The notes: generated by a model not told the origin, from the sequence alone. Shown: positions 1 through 4,742, counted from the stretch's first letter. The stretch is 6,212 nucleotides of DNA from Candidatus Nanohaloarchaea archaeon (GCA_030631505.1 DAOVKX010000062.1:1-6212), one strand, 5' to 3'. A program made the numbers and translations.

Positions 1-1
1 A

Positions 2-1030
2 AAGGATTTGGAGAAGACCTGGATTCAGTTCAACTCTGAGATTGTTGATTTCAAAACAGGGGAGAGATTCAAGGCAACTCCTGAATATTTTCTGACTAAT
101 CCGATACCATGGGATTTGGGGAAAACCGAAGATACTCCTGTGATGGACAGGATTTTTGAAGAGTGGGTCGGCAAAGATTATGTTCAAACACTTTTTGAAA
201 TCACTTCTTATTGCCTGCTCTCAGATTATCCTATTGAAAGAATTTTCTGCTTTTTTGGTGCTGGTTGTAACGGGAAAAGCTGTTATCTTAATTTATTAAG
301 GATATTTCTTGGTGATGCAAATGTAATTTCAACAGATTTACATTTGTTGCTAACCTCAAGATTTGAAACTTCAAAATTATTAAATAAGCGAGCTTGTTTG
401 ATTGGAGAAACTAATTACAAGACTCTTGAAAATACTCAGTTAATAAAAAGATTAGTTTCTGGAAAAGATCCTGTGCCTCTTGAATTCAAAAATAAGGGAT
501 ATCTTGATTATCTTAATTATGCCAAAATAATTATGGGTACTAACAACATTCCGAGTACCGGAGATAAAACTATTGGTTTTTTTAGGAAGTGGCTTATAAT
601 TGATTTCCCAAATTCTTTTCCTGAAGATGTTGATATTTTAGCTACAATTCCAGAAATAGAGTATGAAAATTTAGGGCCAAAGTGTATCGGGTTGCTGATT
701 AATCTGATTAAAAATAGGAAGTTTCATAATGAAGGTACTATTGAAGACCGGATGAAAAAGTATGAGGATAGAGCTGATTTTCTGCAGAAGTTTCTTGATG
801 AATTTGTTGTTGATGAAACAGATGGGTATATTTCAAAGTCAGATTTCTACAAAAGATTTAAAGATTGGTGTATTGAAAATAAGTTCAGGCTACTTGGAGA
901 AAATACTCTGGGCAGGATGATGAAGGAAAAAGAAATTGCTTCTTCAAGAAAACGCGCTGAATGGTTACATGATGGACGTGGCGGGCAGATGAGAATCTGG
1001 GCTGGTATTCGCTGGAAGGAGCAAGAATGA
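2..1030 (+). CDS. D5/P4-type SF3 replicative helicase, C-terminal part (5' truncated by window)
   Basis: This is an ATP-driven DNA helicase of superfamily 3, of the kind fused to a primase in phages and plasmids (P4 alpha / poxvirus D5 group). The frame is open to the window edge, so the TTG at 8 is probably internal and an N-terminal primase may lie outside; that is inference. Counting residues from that TTG, the D5 N-terminal linker is at about 1-75 (WIQFNSEIVDFKTGE), Walker A is GAGCNGKS at 84-91, the motif-B strand is ACLIGETN at 129-136 with acidic E134, the sensor strand is IIMGTNN at 174-180, and a likely arginine finger is R193 in FFRKW. A winged-helix C-terminal domain occupies about 258-337 and ends RIWAGIRWK, as is usual in this family. 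The gene overlaps the methyltransferase by ATGA. Family assignment is firm; the exact primase type is unknown. Confidence 0.9.
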   Translation, partial: KDLEKTWIQFNSEIVDFKTGERFKATPEYFLTNPIPWDLGKTEDTPVMDRIFEEWVGKDYVQTLFEITSYCLLSDYPIERIFCFFGAGCNGKSCYLNLLRIFLGDANVISTDLHLLLTSRFETSKLLNKRACLIGETNYKTLENTQLIKRLVSGKDPVPLEFKNKGYLDYLNYAKIIMGTNNIPSTGDKTIGFFRKWLIIDFPNSFPEDVDILATIPEIEYENLGPKCIGLLINLIKNRKFHNEGTIEDRMKKYEDRADFLQKFLDEFVVDETDGYISKSDFYKRFKDWCIENKFRLLGENTLGRMMKEKEIASSRKRAEWLHDGRGGQMRIWAGIRWKEQE

Positions 1031-1536
1031 AAAAAGTTATTTTAGATGCATGTTGCGGCCCCAAAATGATGTGGTTTAATAAACACCATCCTGCAGCTCT
1101 TTACATGGATATCAGAAAAGAGCCCAAAGGATTTGTTAAAGATAGAGGTAATTGTGAGATTAATCCAGATATTATTGGGGATTTCAGAAATATGCATTTT
1201 TCAGATAAATTATTTAAATTAGTTGTGTTTGATCCGCCACATATAAAATTTAGAGGATACAAAAGCTGGGCTGTACAGAAATATGGATCTCTTAATCCTA
1301 AAACATGGGCCGCAGATTTGAAAAAAGGATTTGATGAATGCTGGAGGGTTTTGGAAGATTATGGAATTTTGATTTTTAAATGGAGCACAGAAAGAGATAG
1401 CAGATCAATTAAGGTAAAAGAAATTTTGGAACTCCTGAAAAAAAAGCCTTTATTCGGGCATACAACTGGAAAAAGCGGAAATACTAAGTGGTTTTGTTTT
1501 ATGAAATTTCCAAAGGAGGGATATATTTTAGAATGA
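1027..1536 (+). CDS. Phage-type class I SAM-dependent methyltransferase (probable DNA adenine methylase)
   Basis: A 169-residue Rossmann-fold methyltransferase. Seen in the sequence: SAM-binding motif I as LDACCGPKMMWF (6-17), an acidic DIR after the second strand (28-30), motif IV DPPH at 69-72 following LVVFD, and a late strand ILIFKW. DPP(Y/F/H) is the catalytic motif of amino-methyltransferases acting on exocyclic nitrogen, so N6-adenine in DNA is the likeliest target; an RNA target cannot be excluded. I recall close relatives of the same length in phages, with the DACCGSRMFW- and LFGHxxGK-like segments; here PLFGHTTGK is at 141-149. The start is supported by a Shine-Dalgarno site GGAAGGAG (1014-1021) five bases before ATG. 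It shares ATGA with the helicase, suggesting coupled translation and a role in modifying the replicon. No restriction endonuclease partner is visible. Confidence 0.88.
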   Translation: MKKVILDACCGPKMMWFNKHHPAALYMDIRKEPKGFVKDRGNCEINPDIIGDFRNMHFSDKLFKLVVFDPPHIKFRGYKSWAVQKYGSLNPKTWAADLKKGFDECWRVLEDYGILIFKWSTERDSRSIKVKEILELLKKKPLFGHTTGKSGNTKWFCFMKFPKEGYILE

Positions 1537-1628
1537 AAAGAGCTTCAAGACACAAGGGGAAAAAACCAATAAGACAAAACAGGCCGGGTTGGAGAAAAAC
1601 TAAAAATGGTTGGGTCAAAGTCAAATGA
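1533..1628 (+). CDS. Micro-gene: 31-residue highly basic peptide
   Basis: This short frame begins with the ATG inside the methyltransferase stop (ATGA) and ends in a TGA that shares ATGA with the next micro-gene. The peptide starts MKRASRHKGKK and contains 13 Lys/Arg in 31 residues plus two Trp, so it would bind nucleic acid non-specifically if made. There is no membrane segment or cysteine. A purine-rich GGAGGG lies at 1515-1520, somewhat far (12 bases) from ATG, so reinitiation after the methyltransferase is the more likely mode of translation. Function is unknown. Support comes from the exact ATGA junctions at both ends and the absence of other coding use of this stretch; a chance open frame of this size is possible. 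Confidence 0.55.
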   Translation: MKRASRHKGKKPIRQNRPGWRKTKNGWVKVK

Positions 1629-1741
1629 AAATAAAAGTTTGGTGTCAGGATAGAACTTGTCTAAAATATAAAATTATTAATTGGAATGGTGAATTTATTA
1701 AAACTTGGTATTGCAGGAAACACAGGAAGATTCAAAAGTAG
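1625..1741 (+). CDS. Micro-gene: 38-residue Cys/His peptide, possible zinc finger
   Basis: The frame starts in the ATGA shared with the preceding micro-gene and ends in TAG just before a repeat-rich intergenic region, so it is the last gene of the helicase-methyltransferase operon. The peptide has C7, C12, C30 and H33 (Cx4C-x17-CxxH), a spacing compatible with one zinc site, and a basic tail RKHRKIQK. Such small basic zinc peptides are common as DNA- or RNA-binding factors in archaeal viruses and plasmids, but the spacing matches no named family I can recall. No ribosome binding site is evident; coupling to the upstream stop is inferred. Function is unknown. Confidence 0.55.
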   Translation: MKIKVWCQDRTCLKYKIINWNGEFIKTWYCRKHRKIQK

Positions 1742-1744
1742 TTT

Positions 1745-1769
1745 TGCATACACCGTATGCATTGCATAC
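1745..1769. repeat. Three alternating copies of TGCATAC / GTATGCA
   Basis: TGCATAC (1745-1751), its exact inverse GTATGCA (1755-1761) and TGCATAC again (1763-1769) are separated by 3 and 1 bases. Any two neighbouring copies form a perfect 7-bp inverted repeat, and the outer two are direct repeats. The cluster begins four bases after the last stop codon of the replication operon. The arrangement fits binding of a dimeric protein, such as an iteron in an origin or an operator; the function is inferred. Confidence 0.75.
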
Positions 1770-1790
1770 AAAAAAAAGTTTGCTTTTTTT
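1770..1790 (+). terminator. A-tract/T-tract hairpin after the helicase operon
   Basis: AAAAAAAG (1771-1778), loop TTTG, CTTTTTTT (1783-1790): a perfect 8-bp hairpin ending in a T-run 29 bases after the last stop codon. The stem is weak (one G-C pair), but a T-run alone suffices for archaeal termination. A second small inverted repeat, CTTACT/AGTAAG (1791-1796/1802-1807), follows directly, then the palindrome TTCGCGAA at 1821-1828. Confidence 0.5.
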
Positions 1791-1833
1791 CTTACTAACT
1801 AAGTAAGATTCTTTTTAATCTTCGCGAATTTGT

Positions 1834-2275
1834 AAAAAAAGCCTTCAAAGAATTTCTATTCTATGCTTTGGCTGTAAGAGTAATTTTATACTCTTCTTCA
1901 TCCAACTAACCATTTTATGAGTATCATTTGTTTTCTTCCGTCGTTGGTTTTATTTTCCATCGGCGTCGAGTAAAAATAGAACTTAAAAATTATTGCGATG
2001 ATTTCTGAACATTCATTATCTGCGTTTTTTGAAGCCTTCGGCTTCAAGGTTTTTAAGTTAGCTCTGAAGTTCATCATCATAACAACAATCCATAATGTTC
2101 TATTTTTCCTTTTTCTAGCATGGAAAATAAAAAACAACTTTGGGAAGAATACAAGCTCAATGATACTCTCATGGGCTTAGTTGGTTCGGAAGAAGAGTCT
2201 GCTACTCTTACATCAGACCAGCATAGAATTTCAGAAATTCTTTTTTCTCCTGCTGCTAAGCAGGAGGCTTTTTTT
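1834..2275. repeat. Giant imperfect inverted repeat (442 bases), rod-like hairpin; candidate structured RNA or origin element
   Basis: The two halves of this gene-free stretch pair in consecutive, colinear blocks: 1834-1844 with 2265-2275, 1847-1857 with 2233-2243, 1858-1867 with 2220-2229, 1873-1882 with 2203-2212, 1891-1899 with 2189-2197, 1902-1913 with 2171-2184 (two-base bulge), 1919-1928 with 2159-2168, 1933-1939 with 2143-2149, 1943-1946 with 2135-2138, 1948-1960 with 2120-2132, and 1972-1982 with 2097-2107. That is about 110 perfect pairs, separated by small internal loops and bulges. The apical part has an inner stem 1980-1989/2050-2059, which competes for three bases with the last block, and a hairpin 2029-2036/2040-2047. 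Only the side hairpin 2247-2266 interrupts the right arm. Short frames on either strand here are by-products of the symmetry. Whether it acts as RNA, as single-stranded DNA, or is a decayed inverted duplication is not decided by the sequence. Confidence 0.85.
2247..2275 (+). terminator. Strong intrinsic-type terminator at the end of the giant repeat
   Basis: CTCCTGCT (2247-2254), loop GCTA, AGCAGGAG (2259-2266), then GC and seven T (2269-2275). This is an 8-bp stem with five G-C pairs and a T-run, the clearest terminator shape in the window together with 4452-4480. Its position at the 3' edge of the rod fits the end of a non-coding transcript, or attenuation ahead of the operon starting at 2323. 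Confidence 0.7.
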
Positions 2276-2322
2276 CTATTCTATTTTATGATTAATGAAA
2301 GGAGGTTAAGATACTGCTAAAA

Positions 2323-2562
2323 ATGAAAAGTAAAAAACAGTTATCAGAAAAGCAAAGAGCAGAAAGATTGGCTGAGCTAATCAGAGATGCTAAGCAACTG
2401 GGTTTCTCTAAGAAACTCGTACAGGGATTTAAGAAACAACTCAAATTATTGCAGGAAGTTATCCAGGCAGACAAAGAAAGAAAAAAACTTTGTGATGCTA
2501 AAATCAGGTTAGACTTCACAGAATCTGAAGTTAATCAGATGGATATCTTAAAAGAATGCTAA
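2323..2562 (+). CDS. Small charged helical protein, unknown function (79 aa)
   Basis: The first gene after the giant repeat is a 79-residue, Lys/Glu/Leu-rich protein predicted to be almost wholly helical: residues 7-27 (LSEKQRAERLAELIRDAK) and 29-57 (KKLVQGFKKQLKLLQEVIQ) look like two amphipathic helices that could form a coiled coil. There is no membrane segment and no recognised motif. ATG 2323 is chosen as the only ATG near the start of the frame. A perfect GGAGGT at 2301-2306 lies 16 bases upstream, too far for ATG but 7 bases from an in-frame CTG at 2314, which would add three residues; non-ATG initiation is possible but unproven. The stop is one base from the next start (2564), so this is probably one operon. 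Not recognised as a family. Confidence 0.75.
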   Translation: MKSKKQLSEKQRAERLAELIRDAKQLGFSKKLVQGFKKQLKLLQEVIQADKERKKLCDAKIRLDFTESEVNQMDILKEC

Positions 2563-2563
2563 A

Positions 2564-2992
2564 ATGAGTTCTTTTATAGTTCAAGACAGAACAATAAACA
2601 GGTTCATTAATTTTGTTTATTGGCTAAAATCTTCTGATTTGAATAAGGATTTTATTCTTAGGAAATTAAAAGGTGTTGGCTTGTCTGTTGAGAATGATGC
2701 GTTTTGCCAGGAATTTGGCTTTGCGTTGATGTCACTTAATTGCATGGCTGTTGCTTCCAGATATGATGAAAATTTAAATCAAAAAGCAATTGATGGTTTT
2801 AAGTTTGGAAATATCGAAGTAACAGAAATTCAGGCCTTAAAGAGTTTACAGTGTTTGTTATACCAGTGTTGCGAAGGTTCAGTTCCTAAAACAAAGCTTT
2901 ACAAAGTTTTGAGGGAAATTGAAACCAGCATAATGCACAGCATTATTAATAAAATGCCTGAGTATGAAAAAGCAGGTTGGGATGCAGAATGA
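2564..2992 (+). CDS. Hypothetical protein of the plasmid-borne YQxCE-motif family
   Basis: A 142-residue protein. It begins MSSFIVQDRTINRFINF, has ASRYDEN at 64-70, LQCLLYQCCE at 95-104, and ends NKMPEYEKAGWDAE. From memory, this layout matches a widespread uncharacterised family on bacterial plasmids and mobile islands: an N-terminal MSxFIV..xxI, a central YRYxE-like segment, a C-terminal CxxYQxCE block and a closing LPGYxxAxW. The match is my recollection and has not been searched. No catalytic role is known to me. It is preceded by a one-base gap with no ribosome binding site and followed by an ATGA overlap, so it is translated within a coupled chain. Its presence favours a mobile replicon rather than a core chromosome region. 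Confidence 0.8.
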   Translation: MSSFIVQDRTINRFINFVYWLKSSDLNKDFILRKLKGVGLSVENDAFCQEFGFALMSLNCMAVASRYDENLNQKAIDGFKFGNIEVTEIQALKSLQCLLYQCCEGSVPKTKLYKVLREIETSIMHSIINKMPEYEKAGWDAE

Positions 2993-3231
2993 AATTTTTA
3001 AAAATTATTTTTATTGTTGTTCTACTTGTCGCTTTTTTAGTGGGGAGTTTTTTCCTCACTCTTAAAGCAGATGAAGCTACAAAAGAAAGAAATGGAGATT
3101 ATCTTGCTGAAATTAAAGCTTATGTGAATAGTCCTGATTTTAATGCAGAGCATAATAATTGTATTGAATTAGGATATTATAAAGAAATTTCTGATAAAGA
3201 AGTTTTGAAGTGTCTTCAAGCTGTAAAATGA
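2989..3231 (+). CDS. Small single-span membrane protein (80 aa)
   Basis: ATG 2989, inside ATGA at the previous stop, is preferred over an in-frame TTG at 2977 that lies within the upstream gene. Residues 3-25 (FLKIIFIVVLLVAFLVGSFF) form one strongly hydrophobic segment after a short basic start, typical of an N-terminal anchor with the remainder outside. The hydrophilic domain of about 55 residues contains two cysteines, C58 and C75, which could form a disulfide. No lipobox and no clear signal peptidase site is seen. The function is not recognised; small anchored proteins of this size are frequent in archaeal virus and plasmid operons. It ends in an ATGA shared with the next gene. Confidence 0.72.
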   Translation: MKFLKIIFIVVLLVAFLVGSFFLTLKADEATKERNGDYLAEIKAYVNSPDFNAEHNNCIELGYYKEISDKEVLKCLQAVK

Positions 3232-3410
3232 TTCAGTGCGAACATCATAAAAGTCTTGGCTGGATTGAGGAAGATTGCATTACTTGTAAAAGTCTGCAAC
3301 ACCATGACTCAATTTATGGTGGATTAAGTAATGAAGAAGGGCTCGCTCTGTGGAAAAAGAGGATTTACACAGCGTTTTCTAATGCTAATGTATCTAAAAA
3401 GAAAAAATGA
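3228..3410 (+). CDS. Small Cys/His-rich protein, probable zinc-binding (60 aa)
   Basis: ATG 3228 overlaps the previous stop as ATGA; an upstream in-frame GTG (3210) would lie inside that gene and is less likely. Potential metal ligands are C4, H6, H7, C17, C20, H25 and H26, that is CxHH-x9-CxxC-x4-HH, dense enough to support one or two zinc ions in the first half. The rest is a short helix (NEEGLALWKKRIYTAF) and a lysine tail, SKKKK. No named zinc-finger family is recognised. A nucleic-acid-binding or adaptor role is a guess from the basic tail and context. The stop again forms ATGA with the next micro-gene. Confidence 0.7.
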   Translation: MIQCEHHKSLGWIEEDCITCKSLQHHDSIYGGLSNEEGLALWKKRIYTAFSNANVSKKKK

Positions 3411-3508
3411 GATTTCAAATCTGGAAATATTTGTTTATTATTGAGTACAGAAAAACTTTGTTTCATGACAGAGTTTTAAAAATTTATATCTTTAATACAA
3501 GAAAATGA
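3407..3508 (+). CDS. Micro-gene: 33-residue basic/aromatic peptide linking two genes
   Basis: This short frame fills the gap between two genes and shares ATGA with both: its start lies in the stop at 3407-3410 and its stop in the start of the 312-residue gene at 3505-3508. The peptide begins MRFQIWKYLFIIEYRK and is rich in aromatic and basic residues. It could sit on a membrane or simply be a coupling peptide that carries ribosomes to the next start. An AT-rich TATA-like stretch (TTTATAT, 3483-3489) lies inside it and could be an internal promoter for the next gene. The exact double overlap is the main support; function is unknown. Confidence 0.5.
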   Translation: MRFQIWKYLFIIEYRKTLFHDRVLKIYIFNTRK

Positions 3509-4443
3509 GTCAAACTGATTTAAGTGGAAATCCTAAGCTTACAAAAGCTGAGGAAGAATATTTGATTTTTGCTGAAAAGCAGAAAGTTAATGAGCAGAGA
3601 TTAGATATCCAGGCCTGCAAGCAGATGGGATTAAATGAGCAGGAAATTAAATATCTTGATTTAGTTTACACTGCTTACAAAAGCTTTGGCACTCCTGCTG
3701 GTTCAATAAATGATGATGCTTTGAGGTACCTAATCTGGGATTTGGATTGTTTGCCAAGATGTGATACTTCTGTTTCAAAAATAACTTTGCAGAGTTTTTT
3801 AGATTCTGTTGGGATTTATAATAGCAAGGATGTCAAAAAAGAGGATTATTTTAATTCTTTAAAATACACACTTATTCATGCTGAGGAAAGAGAAAATCAA
3901 GATTTGTTTCTTTTAAAAATCTATAAAAAGATTTACAAGTGGTGCCAGAGTTTTGAGAGTATTCATAAGCTTAAAGAAAAGCAAACAATCGAAGTTTCTT
4001 CTGCACCCGAAGTACAAGAAGTTTCTGTACCTGAAAAAGTTGCAGAGCATAATAAGAAATGTGAGCAGGCTAAAAAAGGAGGATTGCATCCTTTTTTTGC
4101 AAAGTCTATCCAACAACAGGATAAGATTTACAATTATTTGAAAGAGCAGGATAAAGAAAGTGCCAAAGAGCCTGCATTTGATAAGTTGGATGAAGCCAGT
4201 GAGCTAAATAAAGCTGAGGAAACAGTTAATAATTTTATAACTGAGAAGCAGAAAAGTTATATTGAGAGGTTAGCTTTTAATATTGCTTATTCTGAAAATC
4301 TTAAAGATTTAGACAAGTTTACAAAAAGGCAGGCCAGCTCAATTATTCAAATTTTATTGCGAGCTCCTGATGATTTTGAAGAGTTGTTTAAAGAAGTTGT
4401 GATTAATCCTGAAAAGGTGTTAATCCCTGTTATTTCTAATTAA
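3505..4443 (+). CDS. Helical protein with C-terminal TEKQ/TKRQAS module, possible ssDNA-metabolism factor (312 aa)
   Basis: This is the largest gene of the small-gene operon. Residues 1-150 are mostly helical and charged. Residues 160-245 are a low-complexity linker rich in Glu, Lys and Gln. Residues 245-287 read TEKQKSYIERLA, then LDKFTKRQASSIIQILL. A T-x-x-Q-x-x-x-I...LTKxxAsxxIxxLL module of this kind is familiar to me as a short C-terminal helical unit on single-strand annealing, RecT/ERF-like and other phage or plasmid DNA-metabolism proteins, but I see no annealing core here, so a role in DNA recombination or replication is only inferred. HPFFAK (195-200) has no assigned role. It starts in ATGA with the micro-gene and ends just before a strong terminator (4452-4480), so it closes the operon. 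Confidence 0.82.
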   Translation: MSQTDLSGNPKLTKAEEEYLIFAEKQKVNEQRLDIQACKQMGLNEQEIKYLDLVYTAYKSFGTPAGSINDDALRYLIWDLDCLPRCDTSVSKITLQSFLDSVGIYNSKDVKKEDYFNSLKYTLIHAEERENQDLFLLKIYKKIYKWCQSFESIHKLKEKQTIEVSSAPEVQEVSVPEKVAEHNKKCEQAKKGGLHPFFAKSIQQQDKIYNYLKEQDKESAKEPAFDKLDEASELNKAEETVNNFITEKQKSYIERLAFNIAYSENLKDLDKFTKRQASSIIQILLRAPDDFEELFKEVVINPEKVLIPVISN

Positions 4444-4451
4444 TTTTATTT

Positions 4452-4480
4452 GAGGTGCGAAATATCACCTCTTTTTTTTT
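4452..4480 (+). terminator. Intrinsic-type terminator of the small-gene operon
   Basis: GAGGTG (4452-4457), eight-base loop, CACCTC (4466-4471), then nine T and, after one G, eight more T. It begins nine bases after the stop of the 312-residue gene and precedes a region with no gene, so it marks the operon end. Confidence 0.85.
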
Positions 4481-4671
4481 GTTTTTTTTACTTCTGATTT
4501 TTGAAAATAGGGGATATTTTTGTGCCCCTATTGGTATTTTATCCAAAATCTCGGTTTTCCATCGGAAGCCGAGGTTCAAATTTGGGTACTTCAGGGCTTG
4601 TAGTCAGGTGAGGCGGGATTTCTACGTGTATCCACTCTATTTCCCATGTATAAAGTTAGGTGGAATATACC

Positions 4672-4698
4672 TGACTTTCTTGACTTACTTGACTCACT
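4672..4698. repeat. Three tandem 9-base repeats upstream of a TATA box
   Basis: TGACTTTCT, TGACTTACT and TGACTCACT follow one another without gaps (4672-4680, 4681-4689, 4690-4698). They end 15 bases before the TATA-like box of the gene at 4743. The position suits an activator binding array; the first unit also overlaps the ACCTGACT arm of the larger stem 4602-4676. Confidence 0.65.
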
Positions 4699-4713
4699 TC
4701 AATTTTAGAGATA

Positions 4714-4722
4714 TTTTTATAC
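4714..4722 (+). promoter_or_regulatory. TATA-like box for the gene at 4743
   Basis: TTTTTATAC is centred about 25 bases before ATG 4743, the distance at which archaeal transcription begins, so the mRNA would be leaderless. No Shine-Dalgarno sequence precedes the ATG. A bacterial reading (TTGACT 4689-4694 with TATACT 4718-4723) has a spacer of 23 bases, too long for a standard sigma-70 promoter. Confidence 0.6.
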
Positions 4723-4742
4723 TTCTTGTTCTGTTATTTTTT

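Larger units (their letters stand above)
4481..4742 (+). other. 262-base gene-free region with successive hairpins; candidate ncRNA or regulatory leader
   Basis: No convincing gene is present. Perfect or near-perfect stems follow each other: AATAGGGG/CCCCTATT (4506-4513/4525-4532, 11-base loop); CTCGGTTTTC pairing with GGAAGCCGAG (4550-4559/4564-4573, two G-T pairs), extended by CCAAA/TTTGG (4543-4547/4582-4586); and AGTCAGGT/ACCTGACT (4602-4609/4669-4676), which encloses TCCAC/GTGGA (4631-4635/4660-4664). The frame that runs through from 4455 into the gene at 4743 is open only by chance. A tRNA-like GGTTCAAAT at 4573-4581 does not fold into a tRNA. Confidence 0.55.

Noticed and set aside
1898..2137. 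79-codon frame on -
   Set aside because: It is a product of the symmetry of the same inverted repeat; composition and context do not look coding.
1921..2137. Amplification or assembly chimera creating the inverted repeat
   Set aside because: Such artefacts give near-perfect palindromes; here the arms differ in many internal loops and spacer lengths, so the structure is old or functional.
1998..2180. 60-codon frame on +
   Set aside because: It crosses the loop and right arm of the rod, ends in the middle of a helix and has no start signal.
2120..2320. 66-codon frame on + (MENKKQLWEEYKLND...) as a gene
   Set aside because: It is built from the right arm of the giant inverted repeat and runs through the terminator hairpin and its T-run, giving an FFLFYF tail. 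It has no ribosome binding site, and the mirrored frame on the other strand is broken. It could still be the remnant of a gene.
1742..2322. Retron, group II intron or CRISPR-like element as explanation of the giant hairpin
   Set aside because: There is no reverse transcriptase, no group II domain V-like motif and no regularly spaced direct repeats with spacers; the pairing is one long rod.
3913..4141. Short frames on both strands inside the 312-residue gene
   Set aside because: They are shadows of the long coding frame, with no start signals.
4543..4640. Possible tRNA (GGTTCAAAT, and GGGCTTGTAG resembling a 5' tRNA end)
   Set aside because: The T-arm stem does not pair around TTCAAAT, the D-arm is not formed, and the two pieces are in the wrong order; a permuted or split tRNA would need matching acceptor ends that I cannot find.
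4455..4742. Upstream extension of the 94-residue gene (96 extra codons)
   Set aside because: It would start inside a terminator, translates T-runs and hairpins into Phe/Leu-rich sequence, and ignores the TATA box placed for ATG 4743.
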